The position numbers and the translations under genes are program-made. Under the pieces are notes generated by a model, which was given only the letters and a program-made list of their open reading frames with translations, did not search any database and was not told where the DNA came from. Below, piece after piece: positions 6,346 to 11,443 of a stretch of 11,443 bases of DNA. The DNA comes from Bacillota bacterium (GTDB lineage Bacteria > Bacillota > Limnochordia > JAAZLZ01): positions 1-11,443 of the forward strand of contig JAAZLZ010000042.1 in assembly GCA_012799075.1 (NCBI GenBank), written 5' to 3'. Positions within the stretch are counted from its first letter, which is position 1, and each line of letters opens with the position of its first letter.

Positions 6346-7889
6346 TGGCCAGGTGGGGCGCATTTATATGTGATGGAACGGAAGTTGATGCGGGGTCTTT
6401 GGCAGGAGAAGAAGTGGTGGTGACTACAACCCTTCCTCCCCAGCCCCGGGAGCTTGTCTGCAAGCTCATCGGCATCTGGACCAGGTTTGACTTAGACGGT
6501 GGGATCCTCATCGGGGCAGTCCCGGAACTAGTCGAACAGGGACTAAAGGAGTCCTTCCGCCAGGCTGGCCTGGATCCCTTCCGGTTAGTCCTAGTTGACC
6601 TTAGGGGAAGGGATGCGGTGGGCAAGGACAGGGAGATCAAGGCGGCTTTGGCTAGGGCCCGCCATCTTGAGCCGGTTGCCTGGACGAAGGCCAAGGCCCA
6701 GCAAAGGGTGCTCATCATCGGCGGCGGCGCTGCCGGTCTGCAAACGGCCCTTGGCCTGCGAAAGCTCGGTTTGCCCGTTGTCATCGTGGAACAGGAGCAA
6801 AACCTGGGGGGACGGCTGACAAAGCTCGACGGCCTTTGCCCCTGGGATGAAGATCCCCAAGGGTGGATAAGGTCGGCCCTGGAGGTCCTGCAAAGGGACT
6901 CTGAAGTTGAGATCCTATCGGCCAGCAAGCCTCTTGCCCTCAAGGGCCAAGTGGGGGACTTCACCTTGGAGGTGCAAAGCCCCGCGGGACCCATCACCAG
7001 GCGGGGAGGGGCGGTGGTTTTGGCCTTGGGGAGCACGGTTCGCTGGCCCCAATCGTCGGGCCTAGAGCCCGGCCCCCATGTAGTTGGTCTTACCCGCCTC
7101 GATGAGCTGACTCCAATCAGGCTGCACTACAAGAAAGTCGCCTTTCTTTTGGATGTGGACGGACTAGGCTCCCGGCTGGGCACCTTGAGCGCCTTGCGCA
7201 GCGCCCTTAGGATAAAGGACAACTGGGGAAGTGAAGTCCACATCTTGTGTCGCAACCTGAAAGTGGACGGCAAGCCCCTGGAGAGCATGTACCGGAAGGC
7301 CCGGGATAGGGGAGTTGTGTTTTTCAAGTATGAAGAGCTCCCGAGGGCAACAGAGCAGAGGGAGAAGATTCTTCTCCAGTTCAAGGATCCTGACCTGGAC
7401 AATGTGGTTGTCGACGAGGCCTACGATCTAATTGTCCTCGAAGAGGAGATCCTCCCGGCAGGGGAGGACCTGGGCAGGGCATGGGGCGTCTTGCAGCCGG
7501 CCAACGTCCATTTGTATCCGGTGGAGACCAACCGGAAGGGCATCTACATGGTGGGCGGCTGTCGGGACGAGATGGACTTTCCCGGGGTGATTCAAGATGG
7601 AACCATCGCCGCCGGGGAGATCGGCGCTCTCCTGGGCCAAGGCGTGCTCATCTATGAGGAGGACAGGGTGAGGGTCGAGACGGAAAAATGCGTCTTCTGT
7701 CTGACCTGCGTCCGCCTATGTCCCCATCAAGCGGCCGAAATCGATTTGGTCAAGGAAGCCGCCTTCATTAATCCCGCGGCCTGCCAGGCCTGCGGCATGT
7801 GCGCTGCCGACTGTCCGGCCCAAGCCATTGATTATAAAGCTTATGACAACGAAGGGATACTGGCTCAGCTGGAGATGGGGGGGAGATAA
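6345..7889 (+). CDS. HdrA-like flavoprotein with degenerate N-terminal domain, resembling the HdrA part of QmoB
   Basis: A 514-residue HdrA homologue. Residues 1-115 align by eye with the HdrA N-terminal domain (GILIGAVPELVEQ at 53-65, where HdrA has a segment with SPR). The cysteines normally there are replaced: the AACSPR-type site reads IGAVPE and the QCSWVH-type site reads GRDAVGK. The FAD Rossmann motif is GGGAAG (126-131), with NLGGR at 153-157. The CVGSRD and YCSxxCC motifs seen in its neighbours are absent. The C-terminus has two ferredoxin clusters, CVFCLTCVRLCP (449-460) and CQACGMCAADCP (480-491). Together with the MvhD gene one base downstream, this reproduces the domain order of QmoB as two polypeptides. 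The start is an ATG at 6345 overlapping the previous stop (TGATG). Likely role: FAD-binding electron relay. Confidence 0.85.
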   Translation: MARWGAFICDGTEVDAGSLAGEEVVVTTTLPPQPRELVCKLIGIWTRFDLDGGILIGAVPELVEQGLKESFRQAGLDPFRLVLVDLRGRDAVGKDREIKAALARARHLEPVAWTKAKAQQRVLIIGGGAAGLQTALGLRKLGLPVVIVEQEQNLGGRLTKLDGLCPWDEDPQGWIRSALEVLQRDSEVEILSASKPLALKGQVGDFTLEVQSPAGPITRRGGAVVLALGSTVRWPQSSGLEPGPHVVGLTRLDELTPIRLHYKKVAFLLDVDGLGSRLGTLSALRSALRIKDNWGSEVHILCRNLKVDGKPLESMYRKARDRGVVFFKYEELPRATEQREKILLQFKDPDLDNVVVDEAYDLIVLEEEILPAGEDLGRAWGVLQPANVHLYPVETNRKGIYMVGGCRDEMDFPGVIQDGTIAAGEIGALLGQGVLIYEEDRVRVETEKCVFCLTCVRLCPHQAAEIDLVKEAAFINPAACQACGMCAADCPAQAIDYKAYDNEGILAQLEMGGR

Positions 7890-7890
7890 A

Positions 7891-8253
7891 ATGCGGATTG
7901 TGGTCTTTTGCTGTGAGAACTCCGCCTACCAGGCGGCCCGGCAGGTAAAACTGCCCGCCGAGCTCGATCTGATTCGCCTTCCCTGTGGAGGCCGGGTGGA
8001 AGTGCTCCATATGCTGCGGGCCTTCGAAGAGGGAGCCGACGGAGTGTTGGTCCTGACATGTCAGGAAGACAATTGTCAAAGCCTCCATGGCAGTGCCCGC
8101 GCCCGCAATCGAGTCGATTATGCCAGGGAAATACTCCAGGAGATCGGCATGGATCCGGAACGTTTGCAGTGGCATCCCGTAACGAGCAACATGGGCCCCC
8201 GTTTCCAAAAGATAGTCGCGGATATGATCGAGGGACTTAAGGCCAGTGCCTAA
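7891..8253 (+). CDS. mvhD: MvhD/FlpD-type iron-sulfur subunit (stand-alone QmoB C-terminal-like domain)
   Basis: A 120-residue protein of the MvhD/FlpD family, which carries a [2Fe-2S] cluster and moves electrons between an input dehydrogenase and HdrA. Conserved cysteines are C7 and C8 in FCCENSAY, C32 in LPCGGRV, C57 in LVLTCQEDNC, and C62. The FCCENSAY form is the one I associate with QmoB and other HdrA-fused MvhD domains rather than the CxxC form of methanogen MvhD. GADGVLVL (48-55) is also typical. The ATG at 7891 begins one base after the preceding stop, behind a run of G and AGATAA. In this operon it would connect the HdrA-like proteins and HdrC. No hydrogenase gene is visible, so an NAD(P)H module more likely supplies electrons. 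Confidence 0.9.
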   Translation: MRIVVFCCENSAYQAARQVKLPAELDLIRLPCGGRVEVLHMLRAFEEGADGVLVLTCQEDNCQSLHGSARARNRVDYAREILQEIGMDPERLQWHPVTSNMGPRFQKIVADMIEGLKASA

Positions 8254-8258
8254 GTAGT

Positions 8259-8263
8259 GGAGG
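8259..8263 (+). promoter_or_regulatory. Ribosome binding site deciding the hdrC start
   Basis: GGAGG lies eight bases before the GTG at 8272. A GTG at 8257 would place this site inside the coding region, so 8272 is preferred. Confidence 0.6.
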
Positions 8264-8271
8264 TGTTAATT

Positions 8272-8736
8272 GTGAGCGTTGCAGCCACCCGGCTTGATCC
8301 GAAATTCAAATATGAGGTGGCGGCCCACCCAGGGGGAGAGCAGATCAAAGTCTGCTTCGCCTGTGGTGTATGCACCGCCGGCTGCCCGGTGAGCGAAATC
8401 GACCCGGCATACAATCCCCGGAAGATTATCCGGATGGTTCTATTAGGTATGCGGGAGGAAGTCTTAAAGTCCGACCTCTTATGGCTGTGTGTCAACTGTT
8501 ACACCTGTACGGCCCATTGCCCGCAAAACGTTAAGTTCACCAATGTCATCGGAGCTTTGCGAGACATGGCCGTCAAAGAAGGCTATGTGCACCCTCGCTT
8601 TCGCGGGGATGTGGAAGAAGCCGATCGGTTCATCCAGAAGCTGCGGCGGGACATGGTGTTGGCGGCGGCCCAGGACAAGGATGCCCCGACCAAACTTGAT
8701 CCCCAAGGACTATTAGATGAAGTAACCGGCAAGTAG
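8272..8736 (+). CDS. hdrC: HdrC, heterodisulfide reductase subunit C-like iron-sulfur protein
   Basis: A 154-residue soluble ferredoxin-type protein with two complete [4Fe-4S] motifs: CFACGVCTAGCP (28-39) and CVNCYTCTAHCP (73-84). They are separated by the HdrC-typical helical segment NPRKIIRMVLLGM (48-60), followed by a helical C-terminus. There is no membrane segment, so this is the cytosolic form and not a QmoC-type membrane fusion. HdrC normally passes electrons from HdrA to HdrB, but no hdrB is seen next to it; here MetV could be the acceptor, or hdrB may lie beyond the right edge. The GTG at 8272 is chosen because GGAGG is eight bases upstream. The gap to mvhD is 18 bases and to the next gene 14, consistent with one transcript. 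Confidence 0.9.
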   Translation: MSVAATRLDPKFKYEVAAHPGGEQIKVCFACGVCTAGCPVSEIDPAYNPRKIIRMVLLGMREEVLKSDLLWLCVNCYTCTAHCPQNVKFTNVIGALRDMAVKEGYVHPRFRGDVEEADRFIQKLRRDMVLAAAQDKDAPTKLDPQGLLDEVTGK

Positions 8737-8750
8737 AGGGGGGATGTGTT

Positions 8751-11443
8751 ATGGCCAAACAGCCCAATGGGAAAACCATCGGGTCTGTGTTGGTGGTAGG
8801 GGGAGGCATTGCTGGCATTCAAGCCTCCTTGGACTTGGCCGAGTCGGGCTACTACGTCTATCTGGTGGAGAAATCGCCCTCCATCGGCGGGACCATGAGC
8901 CAGCTTGACAAAACCTTCCCTACCAATGATTGCTCCATGTGTATCCTGGCTCCCAAATTGGTTGACAGTGGGCGCCATCTAAATATTGAAGTGATGACCT
9001 ATGCCGATCTGGTGGACTTGACGGGTGAACCGGGGAATTTTCGGGCCCTCGTCCAGCAGCGGCCCCGCTATGTGGATGCCGACAAGTGCACCGGCTGCGG
9101 GGAGTGTGCCGAAGTCTGCCCGGTGGTGGTGAAAAGCGAATTCGACGAAGGCCTAGGGGAGCGGAAAGCCATCTTTCGTCCCTTTCCCCAAGCCTATCCC
9201 AGTGTGTTTGGCATCGACCGCCATGTGGAAAAGCGGCCTTGTCAGCTAGCTTGTCCCGCAGGATGCAATGTTCAAGGCTATGTGGCCCTGATTGCCCAGG
9301 GGAAATACCAAGAGGCCGTGGCTTTGATCAAAGAGACTATCCCCTTGCCCGGGGTGATGGGCCGCGTTTGCGTCCATCCTTGTGAAGGGGAATGTAAGCG
9401 GGGACAACTGGAAGGGGCCATCTCCATCGCCGCCTTGAAGCGATTTGCCGCGGATCAGGTGCCAGAGACGGTCCATCCTTGGACTCCCAAGGAGAAGACC
9501 GGGGAGAAGGTGGCCATTATCGGCTCGGGCCCCGCCGGCCTTAGCTGTGCCTACTATCTGGCCTTAGAGGGGCATCGCCCGACTATCTTTGAAGCCCTGC
9601 CCGAGGCGGGCGGGATGCTTCGCTACGGCATCCCTGCCTATCGCTTGCCCCGGGAGGTGCTTGACAAAGAGATTCAAGACATCTGCTCCCTCGGGGTGGA
9701 GATCATCACCAATACCGCCTTCGGCCGGGACATCACCCTAGAGGATCTGGGCAAGCAGGGCTACAAGTCCGTATTCCTCGGAGTTGGCGCCCAGGGCAGC
9801 CGCAAGCTTGGGATCCCCGGGGAGGAAGCCGAAGGCGTGGTCCATGGCGTTGACTACCTGCGGGATGTCAACCTGGGGGTTGACGTTCCCACCGGCCGGA
9901 AAGTGGGGATCGTCGGCGGGGGTAATGTGGCCATGGATGCCGCTCGCACCTTGATCCGAACCGGCGCCCAGGTTCATGTCTTCTACCGCCGCAGCCGCAG
10001 CGAAATGCCTGCCCTGCCGGAAGAAATCGAAGGGGCCATCGCGGAAGGGGTGGAGTTTCACTTCTTGACCAACCCCATCCAGGTCCTGACGGAGGAGGGC
10101 CGGCTCCGGGGCGTCCGATGCCAGCGGATGGAGCTTGGGGCTCCTGATGCTTCGGGACGTCGGCGACCGGAGCCCATCCCCGGGTCTGAATTCGACATGG
10201 AGCTGGATATGCTAATTCCCGCCATCGGCCAGACGGTGCTCCAAGAGGCCCTGCTCGAGGCAGGTGTGGCCATGGAGCATGGCACCATCAAGGTAGATCC
10301 GTTGACCTTGGCAACTAGCGTCCCCGGTGTGTTTGCCGGCGGAGATGCGGTCCTCGGTCCCCAGGTTGCAGTGGATGCCATCGCCCAAGGCAAGGAAGGA
10401 GCCATCTCCATCCAACGCTATCTGGCCGGGGAGGATTTGACTGAGGATCGGCCATCCAGGCCTAAACCGGCCGCGGACCTGGGGGAAATTCCCCGGGGCG
10501 AACCGGAAAAACCAAGGATTCCTCTACCGGAGTTTCCCCCCATGGAACGCATCCGGGGGATGGATGAAGTCCATGGAGGCTACACCCCCGAGCAGGCCAG
10601 GGCGGAAGCTGAGCGCTGCTTGAACTGCGGCGTGTGCTCCGATTGCTTCCAGTGCGTCAAGGCCTGCAAGGCCGAGGCCATTTGCCACGATCAACAAGGA
10701 GAACTCAAGGAGCTAGCGGTTGGGGCGGTGGTCCTTTGTCCCGGCTTTGAGGAGTTTGATCCCAGCTCCTTGATGGAATATGGCTATAATCGGTATGACA
10801 ACGTGGTGACCAGCATCGAATTCGAGCGCATCTTAAGTGCTTCGGGCCCCTATGGGGGACACCTTATCCGGCCATCGGATCGAAAGGAGCCCAAGCGGAT
10901 CGCGTGGCTCCAGTGCGTCGGCTCAAGGGATGAACAGGCGGGATGCGGCTACTGCTCTTCCGTCTGCTGCACCTATGCCATCAAAGAAGCCATGATCGCC
11001 AAGGAGCACTCCCGGGCGGACCTGGAGACGTCCATCTTCTTCATGGACATTCGCACCCACGGCAAAGACTTCGAGAAGTACTATGAGCGGGGGAAAAACC
11101 AGGGGATCCGGTTTGTTCGCTCCAAGGTTTATGATGTTCAGGAAACAGCTTCGGGAGACTTGCGCCTGCGGTACACGACGGAAGCGGGCGGGGTGCAGGA
11201 AGAAGAATTCGACATGGTAGTCCTGTCCGTAGGGCTGCGGCCTCCCAAGGAAGCGGGTCGGCAAGCGGAAAGCTTTGGACTGCAGCTCGATGAGTATGGT
11301 TTCTGCTCGACCGATCCCCTCCGGCCGGTGCAGACTTCCCGACCGGGGGTGTTTGTGGCGGGAGCCTTCAGCGGTCCCAAGGATATTCCCGAGACGGTGG
11401 TCCAGGCCAGTGCCGCCGCCGCGGCAGCCTCGGCCGAGCTGGC
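8751..11443 (+). CDS. hdrA: HdrA with inserted GltD/NfnB-type NAD(P)H oxidoreductase module (partial, runs off the right edge)
   Basis: At least 897 codons without a stop; the C-terminus is missing. Domains in order: HdrA flavin motif GGGIAG (17-22); HdrA cluster segment with DCSMC (C61, C64); ferredoxin motif CTGCGECAEVCP (113-124); and a GltD/DPYD-type iron-sulfur helical domain with CQLACPAGC (164-172) and CVHPCEGEC (207-215). Then come the GltD/NfnB FAD motif GSGPAG (258-263), the NAD(P)H Rossmann motif GGGNVAMD (389-396) followed by YRRSRSEMPA, and GVFAGGDA. After a proline-rich linker (about 565-600) comes CLNCGVCSDCFQCVKAC (623-639). The rest of HdrA follows, with CVGSRD (722-727) and YCSSVCC (734-740). 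Two flavins and several [4Fe-4S] clusters are expected. I infer it is the NAD(P)H entry and bifurcation subunit. The ATG at 8751 follows a GAGGGGGG-like site. Confidence 0.92.
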   Translation, partial: MAKQPNGKTIGSVLVVGGGIAGIQASLDLAESGYYVYLVEKSPSIGGTMSQLDKTFPTNDCSMCILAPKLVDSGRHLNIEVMTYADLVDLTGEPGNFRALVQQRPRYVDADKCTGCGECAEVCPVVVKSEFDEGLGERKAIFRPFPQAYPSVFGIDRHVEKRPCQLACPAGCNVQGYVALIAQGKYQEAVALIKETIPLPGVMGRVCVHPCEGECKRGQLEGAISIAALKRFAADQVPETVHPWTPKEKTGEKVAIIGSGPAGLSCAYYLALEGHRPTIFEALPEAGGMLRYGIPAYRLPREVLDKEIQDICSLGVEIITNTAFGRDITLEDLGKQGYKSVFLGVGAQGSRKLGIPGEEAEGVVHGVDYLRDVNLGVDVPTGRKVGIVGGGNVAMDAARTLIRTGAQVHVFYRRSRSEMPALPEEIEGAIAEGVEFHFLTNPIQVLTEEGRLRGVRCQRMELGAPDASGRRRPEPIPGSEFDMELDMLIPAIGQTVLQEALLEAGVAMEHGTIKVDPLTLATSVPGVFAGGDAVLGPQVAVDAIAQGKEGAISIQRYLAGEDLTEDRPSRPKPAADLGEIPRGEPEKPRIPLPEFPPMERIRGMDEVHGGYTPEQARAEAERCLNCGVCSDCFQCVKACKAEAICHDQQGELKELAVGAVVLCPGFEEFDPSSLMEYGYNRYDNVVTSIEFERILSASGPYGGHLIRPSDRKEPKRIAWLQCVGSRDEQAGCGYCSSVCCTYAIKEAMIAKEHSRADLETSIFFMDIRTHGKDFEKYYERGKNQGIRFVRSKVYDVQETASGDLRLRYTTEAGGVQEEEFDMVVLSVGLRPPKEAGRQAESFGLQLDEYGFCSTDPLRPVQTSRPGVFVAGAFSGPKDIPETVVQASAAAAAASAEL

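Noticed and set aside
6320..7036. 238-residue minus-strand open frame
   Set aside because: It lies wholly opposite the conserved HdrA-like gene, its translation is rich in R, S and P with no recognisable domain, and it has no good ribosome binding site. It is a shadow frame of GC-rich coding DNA.
7891..8253. MvhD as evidence for a hydrogenase-linked complex
   Set aside because: No hydrogenase large or small subunit is visible, and its FCCENSAY form is closer to QmoB-type domains. The NAD(P)H module in the last gene is the more likely electron source.
9246..10415. Minus-strand open frames of 67-117 residues inside the HdrA chimera
   Set aside because: The plus-strand frame is continuous from 8751 to the window end, with conserved motifs in register at several checked points, so these are antisense shadows.

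Overview
The window looks like a chromosomal segment of an anaerobic, probably Gram-positive (Bacillota, Clostridia-type) bacterium that uses the Wood-Ljungdahl (acetyl-CoA) pathway. Three things point that way: strong GGAGG-type ribosome binding sites with frequent GTG and TTG starts; a metV-metF pair beside hdr/mvh-type electron-transfer genes, as in Moorella-like acetogens and Peptococcaceae; and tight operon packing. The species cannot be named from this sequence alone. No rRNA, tRNA, CRISPR array or insertion sequence was seen, and no gene-free stretch exceeds about 190 bases.

Region 1 (1-2172, minus strand) is a self-contained export or lipoprotein-type ABC module. A TetR-family repressor is followed, with tightly spaced or overlapping ends, by a MacB/LolD-type ATPase and the start of an FtsX/MacB-type permease that runs off the left edge. 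A good sigma70-type promoter and a nested palindrome upstream of the repressor suggest autoregulation.

Region 2 (2173-3526, plus strand) holds a small cysteine-containing protein of unknown function (it resembles DUF6951), a terminator-like hairpin, a HAD-family phosphatase, and a roughly 190-base gene-free leader before the next operon.

Region 3 (3527-11443, plus strand) is one compact operon, open at the right edge. Its order is metV, metF, a 400-residue HdrA/QmoA-like flavoprotein, a 514-residue HdrA/QmoB-like flavoprotein, an MvhD-type iron-sulfur protein, HdrC, and a very large HdrA with a GltD/NfnB-type NAD(P)H module inserted in it (partial). Gaps range from a 4-base overlap to 45 bases. 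The most likely reading is a multi-subunit, possibly flavin-based electron-bifurcating methylene-tetrahydrofolate reductase. Electrons from NAD(P)H would enter at the HdrA-NfnB-like chimera, pass through the HdrA/MvhD/HdrC iron-sulfur relay, and reach MetV-MetF, which makes methyl-tetrahydrofolate. The cluster differs from the known MetFV-HdrABC-MvhD arrangement of Moorella in having three HdrA-type flavoproteins, a pair that resembles a QmoB split in two, and no hdrB in the visible part.
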